A stretch of DNA of 64,000 nt from Rhizobium cauense (lineage in GTDB: Bacteria > Pseudomonadota > Alphaproteobacteria > Rhizobiales > Rhizobiaceae). Below the pieces are notes generated by a model. That model ran no database searches and was not told the origin of the DNA. It saw nothing but the letters and a program-made list of their open reading frames with translations. The stretch lies in the NCBI RefSeq assembly GCF_019511525.1, contig NZ_JAEUAT010000018.1, positions 1 to 64,000 of the forward strand, in the 5' to 3' direction. Both the position numbers and the translations under genes were made by a program. Below, piece by piece: positions 9,277 through 17,865 of this stretch (position 1 is the stretch's first letter; each line of letters begins with the position of its first letter).

Positions 9277-10587
9277 TCAGACGTAACGGTTGACGATGTT
9301 TTCGAGCAGTTCCTGCTTGCCGGACTTCGGCTGCGGGTTGATGTCCTTGGCTTCGACCCACTCGGCGATCTGCTCGAGCGAGTATTCGCCGCGAGCGAGC
9401 TTCTGGCCTTCGGCCGAATCCCAGCCGGCGTAGCGGGCATCGAGCGGACCGGACAGAGCCTTGTCCTCGATCATCTTCGCAGCAGCCTTGAGACCGCGGG
9501 CGCAGGCGTCCATGCCGCCGATATGGCCGATCAGCAGATCTTCCGGATCGAGCGACTGGCGGCGCAGCTTGGCGTCGAAATTGGTGCCACCGGTCGTGAA
9601 GCCGCCGCCCTGCAGGACCTGGTAGTAGGCGAGCGCCATTTCAGGAACGTTGTTCGGGAACTGGTCGGTATCCCAGCCGGACTGGTAGTCGTTGCGGTTC
9701 ATGTCGATCGAACCGAAGATACCGAGCGCGTTGGCGAGCGCCAGCTCGTGCTCGAAGGAGTGGCCGGCGAGGATCGCATGGCCCTGCTCGATGTTGACCT
9801 TCACTTCGTTTTCGAGGCCGTGGTTCTTGAGGAAGCCATAGACCGTCGCGACGTCGTAGTCGTACTGGTGCTTGGTCGGCTCCTGCGGCTTCGGCTCGAT
9901 GAGGATCGTGCCCTTGTAGCCGATCTTGTGCTTGTACTCGACGACGAGGTTGAGGAAGCGGCCGAGATGGTCGAGTTCCTTCTTCAGGTCGGTGTTGAGC
10001 AGGGTTTCATAGCCTTCGCGGCCGCCCCAGAGAACATAGTTGGCGCCGCCGAGCTTGGCCGTGGCGTCCATGCAGGTCTTAACCGTCGCGGCGGAGTAGG
10101 CGAAAACATCCGGATCCGGGTTGGTCGCGGCGCCCGACATGAAGCGGCGGTTGGAGAAGAGGTTCGCCGTACCCCAGAGCAGCTTGACGCCTGATGCAGC
10201 CTGCTTTTCGGCGAAGTAGTCGACGATCTCGTTCAGGTTCTTGGTGTTTTCAGCGAAGTTCTTGCCTTCGGGGCGCACGTCGGCGTCGTGGAAGCAGTAG
10301 AACGGCGCGTCGAGAATCTGGAAGAGCTCGAACGCGACGTCAGCCTTCAGCTTGGCGGCCTTCATCGTGTCTTCGAACCAGGGGCGCAGGAAGGTCCGTC
10401 CGCCGAAGGGATCGCCGCCCTCCCAGGCAAACGTGTGCCAGTAGGCAACGGCAAAGCGCAGGTGATCTTCCAGGCGCTTGCCGAGAACGACTTCGTCCTT
10501 GTTGTAGTGGCGGAAGGCGAGCGGATTGGTGCTCTCGGGGCCTTCGTACTTGATCTTCTGGATGTCGCCGAAAAATCCGGTGCTCAT
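9277..10587 (-). CDS. xylA: Xylose isomerase
   Basis: XylA converts D-xylose to D-xylulose in the cytoplasm. The 436-residue length is normal for the class II enzymes. The catalytic His100 and Asp103 are seen in FHDADVRPEG. Metal-ligand segments ILIEPKPQEPTKHQ, NIEQGHAILAGHSFEH, GSIDMNRND and WDTDQFP are all present. The ATG at 10587 follows GAGGAGACATGAG, so an upstream in-frame extension is rejected. It is the last gene of the lacI-xylB-xylA operon, 37 bases after xylB, and is followed by a strong terminator. Confidence 0.98.
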   Translation of the reverse strand: MSTGFFGDIQKIKYEGPESTNPLAFRHYNKDEVVLGKRLEDHLRFAVAYWHTFAWEGGDPFGGRTFLRPWFEDTMKAAKLKADVAFELFQILDAPFYCFHDADVRPEGKNFAENTKNLNEIVDYFAEKQAASGVKLLWGTANLFSNRRFMSGAATNPDPDVFAYSAATVKTCMDATAKLGGANYVLWGGREGYETLLNTDLKKELDHLGRFLNLVVEYKHKIGYKGTILIEPKPQEPTKHQYDYDVATVYGFLKNHGLENEVKVNIEQGHAILAGHSFEHELALANALGIFGSIDMNRNDYQSGWDTDQFPNNVPEMALAYYQVLQGGGFTTGGTNFDAKLRRQSLDPEDLLIGHIGGMDACARGLKAAAKMIEDKALSGPLDARYAGWDSAEGQKLARGEYSLEQIAEWVEAKDINPQPKSGKQELLENIVNRYV

Positions 10588-10624
10588 CTCATGTCTCCTC
10601 AGGTTTCGAATTGTTGTTCTGGGT

Positions 10625-12079
10625 TCAGTGCTGCAGCGATTTGATCGCCGGGTAGAGAGCGCGGTAGCGCTTGTAGGCATCTTCGTAGGCGCCAGAGAGC
10701 GCCGCGACGGGCTCGATCGTGCCAGCCGTCTTCGGCGGCGTGCAGACGGAAACCGGATCGGCGCCTGTTGCCGCGATCAGGCCGAGGCGTGCTGCACCGA
10801 ACGCCGCGCCGAAGTCGCCATCGGCAGGCAGGTCGACGGGAACACCGAGCGCGGTTGCGATCGAGGCAAGCCAGTAGCGCGAGCGCGAACCACCGCCGAT
10901 TGCCGTGACGCGGGAAATATCAGTGCCAGCAGAGCGCAGCGCTTCCAGATTGTCGCGGATGGCGAAGGACACGCCTTCGAGAACCGCCTGTGTCAGCACC
11001 ACACGGCTACTCTCATGCTCGAGCCCGATGAACGCGCCGCGAATGACAGCATCGTTGTGCGGCGTACGTTCGCCGGAGAGATAGGGAAGGAAGGTGACGC
11101 CGGAGGGCGTCTTCAGCGTTTCGCCGAGTTCGGTGGTCAGGTCCGCCGCCGACTTTCCGGTGACGCTGGAATGCCAGTTCAGCGCGTCCGTCGCAGAAAG
11201 AATGACGCCCATCTGGTGCCAGGTATTGGGCAGCGCGTGGCAGAAGGCGTGCACGGCACTCTCAGGCTTCGGCAGATAAGCAGCATTGGCGGCGAACAGA
11301 ACGCCCGAGGTGCCGAGCGACACAAAAGCCGCGCCGTCGCTGACCGTGCCCATGCCGCACGCGGACGCCGCGTTGTCCCCGGCCCCGCCGGCAACGACGA
11401 CGCTTCCCGTGATGCCCCACTTGCCGGCCAGCTCGCCGCGCAGCTTGCCGCCCTGCTCCGTGCCTTCGATCAGGCGAGGCATCTGCTTTTCATCAAGACC
11501 GGTCGCTGCAAGCAGCTCCGAAGACCATTTGCGCTTGCCGGTGTCGAGCCAGGACGTGCCGGCCGAATCCGACATCTCGGAGATGTGCTCGCCGGTCAGC
11601 CAGAGACGCAGGTAGTCCTTCGGCAGCAGCACCTTGGCAACCTTGGCGAAAATCTCCGGCTCATGCTTGGCAACCCAGGCAAGCTTCGGTGCGGTGAAGC
11701 CGGGGAAAACGATGTTGCCGGTCAGCTTGCGGAAGCGCGGATCAGCATCCAGCGCAGCCGCTTCGACGTAGGAGCGCGTATCGTTCCAGAGAATGCAGGG
11801 GCGCAGCACCTTGTCGTCGGCGTCGAGCAGCGTCGCACCGTGCATCTGGCCGGAGAGACCGATACCCTTCACGGCGGCAAGTTCCTTGGGGTGCTTTGCC
11901 TTCAGCCCGGCAACCGCCTCTTCCGTCGCGCGGATCCAGTGCGAGGGCTCCTGCTCCGACCAGCCGGAATGCGGGCGCGAAACGTCGAGCGAACCATTGG
12001 CCGAGCCGATGATCTTCTGATCGCCGTCGATCAACATGGCTTTGACGCCGGAGGTTCCGAGATCCAGACCCAGATACAT
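10625..12079 (-). CDS. xylB: Xylulokinase
   Basis: XylB phosphorylates D-xylulose to xylulose 5-phosphate, which feeds the pentose phosphate pathway. This 484-residue FGGY kinase begins with the phosphate loop YLGLDLGTSGVKAMLID. It carries the substrate-side segment GLSGQMHGATLLD, the Asp-containing VVAGGAGDNAASACG, and the late GGGSRSRYWLASIATALGVPV. It lies 18 bases after the regulator and 37 before xylA, so all three should share a transcript. It could also phosphorylate D-xylulose formed from D-arabitol by MtlK encoded later in the window. Confidence 0.96.
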   Translation of the reverse strand: MYLGLDLGTSGVKAMLIDGDQKIIGSANGSLDVSRPHSGWSEQEPSHWIRATEEAVAGLKAKHPKELAAVKGIGLSGQMHGATLLDADDKVLRPCILWNDTRSYVEAAALDADPRFRKLTGNIVFPGFTAPKLAWVAKHEPEIFAKVAKVLLPKDYLRLWLTGEHISEMSDSAGTSWLDTGKRKWSSELLAATGLDEKQMPRLIEGTEQGGKLRGELAGKWGITGSVVVAGGAGDNAASACGMGTVSDGAAFVSLGTSGVLFAANAAYLPKPESAVHAFCHALPNTWHQMGVILSATDALNWHSSVTGKSAADLTTELGETLKTPSGVTFLPYLSGERTPHNDAVIRGAFIGLEHESSRVVLTQAVLEGVSFAIRDNLEALRSAGTDISRVTAIGGGSRSRYWLASIATALGVPVDLPADGDFGAAFGAARLGLIAATGADPVSVCTPPKTAGTIEPVAALSGAYEDAYKRYRALYPAIKSLQH

Positions 12080-12097
12080 GTGTTTCTCCCTTTGCCG

Positions 12098-13123
12098 TTA
12101 CGGCAGATTGTCTTTTAGAAAAATGTCGAGGCGGATGCGTTCCTGCGCCTCGATGACGGCAAGCCCGTCCGCCTTCGCCTTCAGGACGCGGATAGCACTG
12201 CGCACTTCGTGCCCGGCATCCTGGTTCAGAATTGCGTCAATCGTGCCGTCGAGCAGCGCCGCGCGCGTATGGGTCGTCAGCTCGTGGGCAACGACCGTCA
12301 GCGACCGATCGACGGCCTTTTCCTTCAGCGCCCTGATCAGGCCGCGATTACCGGCACCGAGGCTGTAGACCCCGATGATATCGCCTTTCTTCGACAGCGC
12401 GTCCGCGACCAGCATATGCGCCATTTCAGGATCGTCGCGGCCTTCGATGACAGGCAGAATGGAAAGCGATGGAAACTCCGCCGCGATGACGGCGGCAAAG
12501 CCCTCGAGGCGTTCGCGATGGTCGCGCACCAGCATAGAACCGGCAAGTACCGCGATCTCTCCCTTGGCGCCTCCGAGGAACCGCCCGAGCAGCCGTGCGG
12601 CAGTACGGCCGGCAGCGATGTTGTCGACACCTGCATAGTGGTGGCGCTGCGAACCGGTGAGATCCGAAACCAGCGTGACGACGGGAATGCCGTCTTTCAC
12701 CAACCGGTCGACGACATCGCGCACCTCGGGGGCGTCGGTCGCGACAAGCGCGATTCCGGCAGGCCGTTCCTCGCCAAGCTCATTCAGAACCTTGACGAGC
12801 GCCGCAGGATCGAACGCCGGCACCTCAAGCGTGCGGATCGCCGTTCGCTCCACGGACGAGCGCGCGATGGCGGCGCGCACCTCGTCGTTCAGTCCATGCA
12901 TGAAGGAATTGTCGCTCGCCGGCAGGATGAAGACCAGCGGATAGGTCCGGCCCTTCGCGAGGTTTGCGGCAGCAACGTCCCTGACATAGCCGATCTCGCG
13001 AATGGCGTTCTCGACCTTCTCGCGCGTCACATGGCGCACACCCGGACGCCGGTTCAAAACCCGGTCGACGGTTGCCAGGCTGACGCCTGCCGCAGCAGCG
13101 ATATCGTGGACTGTTGGCCTCAT
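12098..13123 (-). CDS. LacI-family regulator heading the xylose operon
   Basis: This 341-residue regulator has a LacI helix-turn-helix at the extreme N-terminus (TVHDIAAAAGVSLATVDRVL, residues 4-23). A sugar-binding-protein-like effector domain follows, with YPLVFILPASDNSFMHGLNDEV and HHYAGVDNIAAGRTAARLLG. The ATG at 13123 follows AGGAGGAGAG. Because xylB begins 18 bases after its stop, it is probably cotranscribed with xylB and xylA and autoregulates through the upstream AAACGTTT palindrome. Its effector is likely D-xylose or a related pentose, inferred only from context. Confidence 0.88.
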   Translation of the reverse strand: MRPTVHDIAAAAGVSLATVDRVLNRRPGVRHVTREKVENAIREIGYVRDVAAANLAKGRTYPLVFILPASDNSFMHGLNDEVRAAIARSSVERTAIRTLEVPAFDPAALVKVLNELGEERPAGIALVATDAPEVRDVVDRLVKDGIPVVTLVSDLTGSQRHHYAGVDNIAAGRTAARLLGRFLGGAKGEIAVLAGSMLVRDHRERLEGFAAVIAAEFPSLSILPVIEGRDDPEMAHMLVADALSKKGDIIGVYSLGAGNRGLIRALKEKAVDRSLTVVAHELTTHTRAALLDGTIDAILNQDAGHEVRSAIRVLKAKADGLAVIEAQERIRLDIFLKDNLP

Positions 13124-13177
13124 CTCTCCTCCTGATGAGACCTTTAGCTCCAAATTTGATGTACGTAAATCAAAATC

Positions 13178-13192
13178 TGCAAACGTTTCCGT
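13178..13192. promoter_or_regulatory. Candidate LacI-family operator of the xylose operon
   Basis: GCAAACGTTTCC lies about 55 bases before the regulator start, with an AAACGTTT core at 13181-13188. The core and flank match the site before the isomerase gene at 1094-1101, which suggests common control. Confidence 0.5.
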
Positions 13193-13210
13193 TCACGTCA
13201 GATCTTTGTG

Positions 13211-13248
13211 CAAAAACAAAGGCCGACCCGGTTTCCTGGATCGGCCTT
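13211..13248 (-). terminator. Rho-independent terminator of the efflux operon
   Basis: GGCCGA at 13221-13226 pairs with TCGGCC at 13241-13246, with further inner pairing. On the minus strand it is followed by TTTGTTTTTG. It lies 23 bases beyond the DHA2 transporter stop. Confidence 0.8.
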
Positions 13249-13270
13249 CAGCATTGATTTGAAAGACTAT

Positions 13271-14863
13271 TCAGTGGCCGCCGCCACCGCCGCCTCCGCC
13301 CTGCGGCGCGGGCTTATCGAGCATTGCGACGCCGAGGATCATAGCGAGGAAAAGCACGGTCAACAGCAGGAAGACGTCACTGAAGGCGAGGACGACAGCC
13401 TGCTTCGTTGCCAGTCCGACCATCTGCTTGATCGCGACCGCTGCGCCATCCATGCCGTAGGTATTGAAGTTCGCTGCCATGTTGTTCATCTGGTCGATCG
13501 CGGCGGGATTTCCCCAATCGATATTCTCGCGCAACCGCTCGTAATGAACGTCCTGCCGGTTCGTCAGCACCGTGTTGATAATCGCCAGCCCCACCGCACC
13601 GCCGAGGTTGCGGGTCAGGTTGAAGAGGCCGGACGCGCCGCGCATTCGCGCTGGCGGCATGGTTCCAAGTGCGATGTTGTTGATCGGCACCATACACATC
13701 ATCAGCCCGAAGCCGCGGAATATCTGCGGAATGAAGAGCTCGTAGAAATCCCAGTCCTGGGTCAGATGCGTCATGATGTAGGTACCGGCCGCGAAGCTGG
13801 CAAAGCCGATCACCATCATCAGCCGCAAGTCCATCTTCGCCGACAGCTTTCCGGCAATCGGAGCCGTAAAGAACATCGCCAGGCCCGAGACAAACATGGT
13901 CTCGCCGATCATCAGCGAATCGTAGCCGCGGATACGCCCGAGATAGACGGGATAAATGTAAGTCAGCCCGTAAAGGCCGATACCCATGACGAACGAGAAC
14001 ACCGAGCCGAAGGCGAAGTTCCGGTTCGTGAAAGCCCTCAGGTCGACAACCGGGAACTCCACGGTGAAGGCCCTATAAAAGAAGACGACGGCAGCAACGG
14101 CAGAGGCGATCGCGCCCATGAAGATATAGCTGTCGTTGAACCAGTCGTTGGAATTGCCCTCTTCCAGCACATACTCAAGCGCGCCGAGGAAAACGCCCAT
14201 CGACAACAGGCCCCACCAATCGAACTTCTTGATCAGGGAGAATTCCGGCTTGTCGAAATCGATGAAATTCCACGTGACGATCGTCACGGCAATGCCGGGA
14301 ATGATATTGACCAGGAACAGCCAGTGCCAGGAGAAAGCGTGACTGAGATAACCGCCGACGGTCGGGCCGATCGTCGGTGCGAGCGTGGCTATCAGGCCGA
14401 TGATCGGCGACACGATGCTGCGCTTCGACGGCGGAAAGATCGTGAAGGCGGCTGCAAAGACCGATGGAATCATGCCGCCGCCAATGAAGCCCTGGATGGC
14501 GCGATATACAATCATCTGATCGATGCTCGTCGCCGTCGCGCAGAGCGCGCTCGCCAACGTGAAGCCGGCCGCAGAGGCCGCAAACAGATATCGCGTCGAG
14601 ACGATGCGCGCCAAGGTCCCTGACAGCGGAATCATGATGACTTCGGCAATCAGATACGAGGTCTGCACCCAGCCGATCTCGTCCGAGCCGGCGCTAAGGC
14701 CTGCCTGGATTTCGGCAAGCGATGCCGACACGATCTGGATGTCGAGGATCGACATGAACATGCCAAGGACCATCGCGAAAAACGCGATGAGCTTGCGTGG
14801 GTCCATCTGGTCCGCGGCCGCCGGGGCGACCGGGACTGTTCCAACTGTTGCGCTGCCGGCCAT
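13271..14863 (-). CDS. DHA2-family MFS multidrug efflux transporter (EmrB type)
   Basis: This 530-residue protein has about 14 hydrophobic helices, as expected for EmrB/QacA transporters. Early motifs are MSILDIQIVSASLAEIQ in the first helix, YLIAEVIMIPLSG in the second, and IVYRAIQGFIGGGMIPSVFA (motif C-like) in the fourth. It works with an HlyD-type adaptor to push drugs across both membranes. The adaptor gene lies 20 bases upstream on the same strand. The C-terminus ends in a run of eight glycines then His, an unusual low-complexity tail. The start follows GAGGTAGGCCC. Confidence 0.93.
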   Translation of the reverse strand: MAGSATVGTVPVAPAAADQMDPRKLIAFFAMVLGMFMSILDIQIVSASLAEIQAGLSAGSDEIGWVQTSYLIAEVIMIPLSGTLARIVSTRYLFAASAAGFTLASALCATATSIDQMIVYRAIQGFIGGGMIPSVFAAAFTIFPPSKRSIVSPIIGLIATLAPTIGPTVGGYLSHAFSWHWLFLVNIIPGIAVTIVTWNFIDFDKPEFSLIKKFDWWGLLSMGVFLGALEYVLEEGNSNDWFNDSYIFMGAIASAVAAVVFFYRAFTVEFPVVDLRAFTNRNFAFGSVFSFVMGIGLYGLTYIYPVYLGRIRGYDSLMIGETMFVSGLAMFFTAPIAGKLSAKMDLRLMMVIGFASFAAGTYIMTHLTQDWDFYELFIPQIFRGFGLMMCMVPINNIALGTMPPARMRGASGLFNLTRNLGGAVGLAIINTVLTNRQDVHYERLRENIDWGNPAAIDQMNNMAANFNTYGMDGAAVAIKQMVGLATKQAVVLAFSDVFLLLTVLFLAMILGVAMLDKPAPQGGGGGGGGH

Positions 14864-14883
14864 GGGCCTACCTCGTCAGGATA

Positions 14884-16080
14884 TTACTTGCCGGCTTCCG
14901 GCGCCGTGCGGGTGTCGACGTCGACGACGACGCTGAGGCCGGCACGCAGACGGCCGCTGTCGAGAGCGTCCTGCGGCAACGCGATACGAACCGGCACGCG
15001 CTGGATGATCTTCGTGAAGTTGCCCGTGGCGTTTTCCGGAGGCAGCAGCGAGAAGACCGAACCGGATGCCGGCGAGATAGACTCGACGGTTCCGACGATC
15101 GGATGATCGTCATAGGCATCGACATGCACGTTGACCTTCGAACCCGGAACCAGATGCTGGATCTGCGTCTCCTTGAAGTTCGCGTCGATATAGAGCTGGC
15201 GGACCGGGACGAGTGCCATCAGGCGTTGGCCGGGCGAAACGAGGTCGCCTTCTTGCACAGAACGGTTGCCGACGACACCGTCATAAGGTGCCTTCAGAAT
15301 CGTGAAGGAGAGATCGCGAGCAGCCTTGTCGCGAGAAAGCTCGAGCTGGCGGATCGTGCTTTCAGCTTCGCGGCGCTGTGCCTGCAGCAGCGTGATATTC
15401 GCATGCGCGGATGCGATTGCGGCATTGCCGCCGACGAGGTTCGCCTTTGCCTGATCGAGCGCGATATTTGCAGCATCAAGGTTGGCGGTGGTACCGACCG
15501 ACTTCGATTGCAGTTCGGCAGCGCGAGTCTGGGTGATCTGAGCGCCGCGAACAGTGGCTTCGAGAGCCGCCTTCTGGGCCTCCGCCTGATCCAGACTTGC
15601 CTGGCCGCCAGCAATCTGCGCATCGATGCGCTGTAGCGAGAGCTTTTCGGTTTCAAGCGAGGCGATCGCCTGATCGAGAGCCAACTTGTAGTCGCCGTCG
15701 TCGAGCGTTGCCAGAACATCGCCCGCCTTGACCTGCTGGTTGGCGACGACATTCACCTTGGCGACATAGCCGGTAACCTTCGGCGAGATCGTCGCGATGT
15801 CGCCTTCGATATAGGCATCATCAGTCGAGACAAGGAAACGACCCGTCGTCCACCAGTCGTAACCGTACCAGCCAGCGCCGGCGAGAAGCGCAAGGCCGAT
15901 GATCGGCAATGCGAAGCCACGCTTTTTCTTCTGCGCGGCAGGAGCCGGCTTTGTATCGGCGGGGGCTTGCGGCGCGTGCGGTGCTTCCGCGGCAGGAACT
16001 GCTGCTTCCTGAGCCTTGCCCTCGGTCTCAGCGGTCTCGCTGACGATGCGGGCAACATTGGCTTTTGGACTGGACGACAT
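14884..16080 (-). CDS. HlyD/EmrA-family membrane fusion protein
   Basis: This 398-residue adaptor has a proline/alanine-rich cytoplasmic tail (about 25-55) and one membrane helix (GFALPIIGLALLAGAGWYGYDWW). A beta-barrel/lipoyl part follows (STDDAYIEGDIATISPKVTGYV, a hallmark of EmrA), then a long alpha-helical hairpin rich in Ala, Gln and Glu (about 130-235), and a second lipoyl half (LKAPYDGVVGNRSVQEGDLV). It should link the DHA2 transporter to an outer-membrane channel. It is the first gene of the two-gene efflux operon and diverges from the TetR regulator. The ribosome site is weak. Confidence 0.92.
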   Translation of the reverse strand: MSSSPKANVARIVSETAETEGKAQEAAVPAAEAPHAPQAPADTKPAPAAQKKKRGFALPIIGLALLAGAGWYGYDWWTTGRFLVSTDDAYIEGDIATISPKVTGYVAKVNVVANQQVKAGDVLATLDDGDYKLALDQAIASLETEKLSLQRIDAQIAGGQASLDQAEAQKAALEATVRGAQITQTRAAELQSKSVGTTANLDAANIALDQAKANLVGGNAAIASAHANITLLQAQRREAESTIRQLELSRDKAARDLSFTILKAPYDGVVGNRSVQEGDLVSPGQRLMALVPVRQLYIDANFKETQIQHLVPGSKVNVHVDAYDDHPIVGTVESISPASGSVFSLLPPENATGNFTKIIQRVPVRIALPQDALDSGRLRAGLSVVVDVDTRTAPEAGK

Positions 16081-16114
16081 GGACGGATACCGATAAATCG
16101 AGTGAAATTTAATC

Positions 16115-16190
16115 GAACCGAACGGTTCGGTTCAGTTGACATAGAGCCTTTTTACATTCATATCAAGACGTATCGAACCACCCGGTTCGA
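16115..16190. promoter_or_regulatory. Two TetR-type operators in the efflux/regulator gap
   Basis: Site 1 (16115-16133) is a perfect 19-base palindrome, GAACCGAAC-G-GTTCGGTTC. Site 2 (16173-16190) is TCGAACC-N4-GGTTCGA. Both share the GAACC half-site and sit between the divergent HlyD-type gene and the tetR gene, so they probably bind its product and control both promoters. Confidence 0.75.
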
Positions 16191-16235
16191 TTTTATTAAC
16201 GAAACGTTCGCAGATGCGAATATGGTTAAGGAGCG

Positions 16236-16907
16236 ATGACAGAGCTTTCCGATACGCGCGCAGACGAGTCTCCTTCTACGGGCGGCCGATGGGCCGCGGG
16301 TGAAGACCCCGCAAAGCGCAAGCAAATTCTCGACGGTGCCCGCCGCGTTTTCATGAAACTCGGCTTCGATGCCGCGAGCATGAACGATGTAACGCGCGAA
16401 GCCGGGGTGTCAAAGGGAACGCTCTATGTCTACTTCGCCAACAAGGAAGAGCTTTTCACCGCAATGATGGAGAGCGAGCGGGCGGCCTTCGTCGCCAGCG
16501 TTCGCAACGCTCTGACGGAATCGAGTGACGTCGATGTGGCGCTGCACGACTTCGGCATCACCTTCATCCGCCATATCACCGACGATAAAGTCATCAATGC
16601 CATGCGCACAGTGATCGGCGTACGCGACCGCATGCCTCACCTCTGTCAGCAATTCTTCACCGGCCCGGAGAACATCAGGACGGTCTTGAAGGACTTCCTG
16701 ACGAGCCAGATCGAAGCTGGACGGTTTGAGATCGACGACATCGAACTTGCCGCGCGCCAATTCCTCGAACTCTGCAGCGGAAGCTTCTTCAAACTGCGCC
16801 TGTTCGGCGATATGGACGCCCCGCCGCCGCGCGAGGAGATGGATCGCGTGGTCAACGGCGCCATCCGCGTCTTCACCGCGGCCTATGGCACCAGGAAGCA
16901 ATCGTAA
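16236..16907 (+). CDS. TetR/AcrR-family repressor of the efflux pair
   Basis: This 223-residue protein has an N-terminal extension of about 25 residues. The TetR helix-turn-helix follows (about 46-68: ASMNDVTREAGVSKGTLYVYFANK). The C-terminal ligand domain is of the AefR-like type (ARQFLELCSGSFFKLRLFGDM). It diverges from the DHA2/HlyD efflux genes and faces two clear palindromes, so it is probably their drug-responsive repressor. The ATG follows AAGGAGCG. Confidence 0.9.
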   Translation: MTELSDTRADESPSTGGRWAAGEDPAKRKQILDGARRVFMKLGFDAASMNDVTREAGVSKGTLYVYFANKEELFTAMMESERAAFVASVRNALTESSDVDVALHDFGITFIRHITDDKVINAMRTVIGVRDRMPHLCQQFFTGPENIRTVLKDFLTSQIEAGRFEIDDIELAARQFLELCSGSFFKLRLFGDMDAPPPREEMDRVVNGAIRVFTAAYGTRKQS

Positions 16908-16992
16908 ACACGACCGCTACGGAGCTCGAATGCTCACGACCTGACGGAAATCTCCTCGCCCATCGAGGAATAAAAGTCATCTTGCTTTCGTA

Positions 16993-17067
16993 TATCCCCT
17001 TGCGCGCTTGCCAAGGCGAGCCGCGTCCGTACATTGCGAGCGTCAGTTTAGGTGGCGCAAGGGGATA
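16993..17067 (+). ncRNA. Structured leader RNA of terC, possible cis-regulator
   Basis: TATCCCCTTGCGC (16993-17005) is an exact inverted copy of GCGCAAGGGGATA (17055-17067), giving a 13-bp stem. Directly inside it GCTTGC/GCGAGC (17006-17011 with 17016-17021) forms a second hairpin, leaving about 33 bases for a third arm. The 3' strand of the long stem holds the likely ribosome site AAGGGGA and ends 7 bases before the terC ATG, so folding would hide it. TerC-family genes in other bacteria are controlled by the yybP-ykoY manganese riboswitch. I do not see that motif's conserved loops here, so this may be a different element. Confidence 0.5.
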
Positions 17068-17074
17068 AACGCCG

Positions 17075-17824
17075 ATGCAAGACATCATGATGCTCGTTCA
17101 GGACCCGGCCGCTTGGGTGGCCCTCATCACCCTCGTGGTGATGGAAGTAGTCCTCGGGATCGACAACCTCATCTTCATTTCGATTCTTACCAACAAGCTG
17201 CCGCCCGAGCACCGCGAGAAGGCACGCAAGATCGGCATCGGCCTTGCGCTTGTCATGCGCCTCGCCCTTCTCGGTACCGTCGCCTGGATCGTAAAGCTCA
17301 CGACGCCGGTCTTCGAACTGTTCGGCCACGGCTTCTCCTGGAAGGATATGATCCTGATCGCCGGCGGCCTCTTCCTGCTCTGGAAGGCAACCAAGGAAAT
17401 TCACCACAACGTCGATCCGGTCGATCACAACGAGGATTTCATCGGGACGGCAGCGACGGCCGGCTTTACAGCCGCCATTGGCCAGATCCTTTTGCTCGAT
17501 CTCGTCTTCTCCGTCGACAGCATCATCACTGCGGTAGGCATGACCCCGCACCTGCCGATCATGGTGGTCGCCGTTATCGCCGCAGTTACCGTCATGTTGG
17601 TCGCCGCAACGCCGCTTGCGAACTTCATCGAGAAGAACCCCACCATCGTCATGCTGGCCCTCGCCTTCCTGATGATGATCGGCACGACCCTGATCGCCGA
17701 AGGCATGGGCTTCCATGTGCCAAAGGGCTACGTCTACGCGGCCATGGCCTTCTCGGCGCTGGTCGAGATCCTCAACATGTTCGCCCGCAACGCGCGTCAG
17801 CGAAAGAAGTCCGGCGGACACTAG
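17075..17824 (+). CDS. TerC-family integral membrane protein
   Basis: This 249-residue protein has about seven membrane helices. The family-defining acidic motifs lie in them: VVMEVVLGIDNLIFISIL near the N-terminus and ILLLDLVFSVDSIITAVGM in the middle. TerC/Alx/MeeF-type proteins are linked to manganese export, metal homeostasis and support of exported metalloenzymes. A His/Asp-rich loop (HHNVDPVDHNED) lies between the halves. A long leader hairpin overlaps its ribosome site, which suggests RNA-level control. A hairpin terminator follows the gene. Confidence 0.93.
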   Translation: MQDIMMLVQDPAAWVALITLVVMEVVLGIDNLIFISILTNKLPPEHREKARKIGIGLALVMRLALLGTVAWIVKLTTPVFELFGHGFSWKDMILIAGGLFLLWKATKEIHHNVDPVDHNEDFIGTAATAGFTAAIGQILLLDLVFSVDSIITAVGMTPHLPIMVVAVIAAVTVMLVAATPLANFIEKNPTIVMLALAFLMMIGTTLIAEGMGFHVPKGYVYAAMAFSALVEILNMFARNARQRKKSGGH

Positions 17825-17838
17825 CCTTTGACCAAATC

Positions 17839-17865
17839 GGAGCGCGGCTGCATTTGCCGCGCTCC
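17839..17865. terminator. Bidirectional hairpin terminator
   Basis: A perfect 10-bp stem, GGAGCGCGGC with GCCGCGCTCC, and a 7-base loop sit between the convergent terC and PhyH genes. The stem touches the PhyH stop codon. No strong T-run is present on either side. Confidence 0.65.

Noticed and set aside
9208..10194. Plus-strand frame of 328 codons
   Set aside because: It is antisense to xylA, with no domain or start signal.
10526..12118. Long plus-strand reading frame of 530 codons
   Set aside because: It is antisense to xylB, whose motifs and ribosome site are clear. The translation is Arg/Gly/Ala-rich without family features.
13208..14623. Long plus-strand frame of 471 codons
   Set aside because: It is antisense to the DHA2 transporter and is rich in His, Asp and Glu, the usual complement of membrane-helix codons.
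16908..17074. Classic yybP-ykoY riboswitch before terC
   Set aside because: A strong stem is present, but I could not find the conserved loop sequences, so I list it as an unassigned leader.
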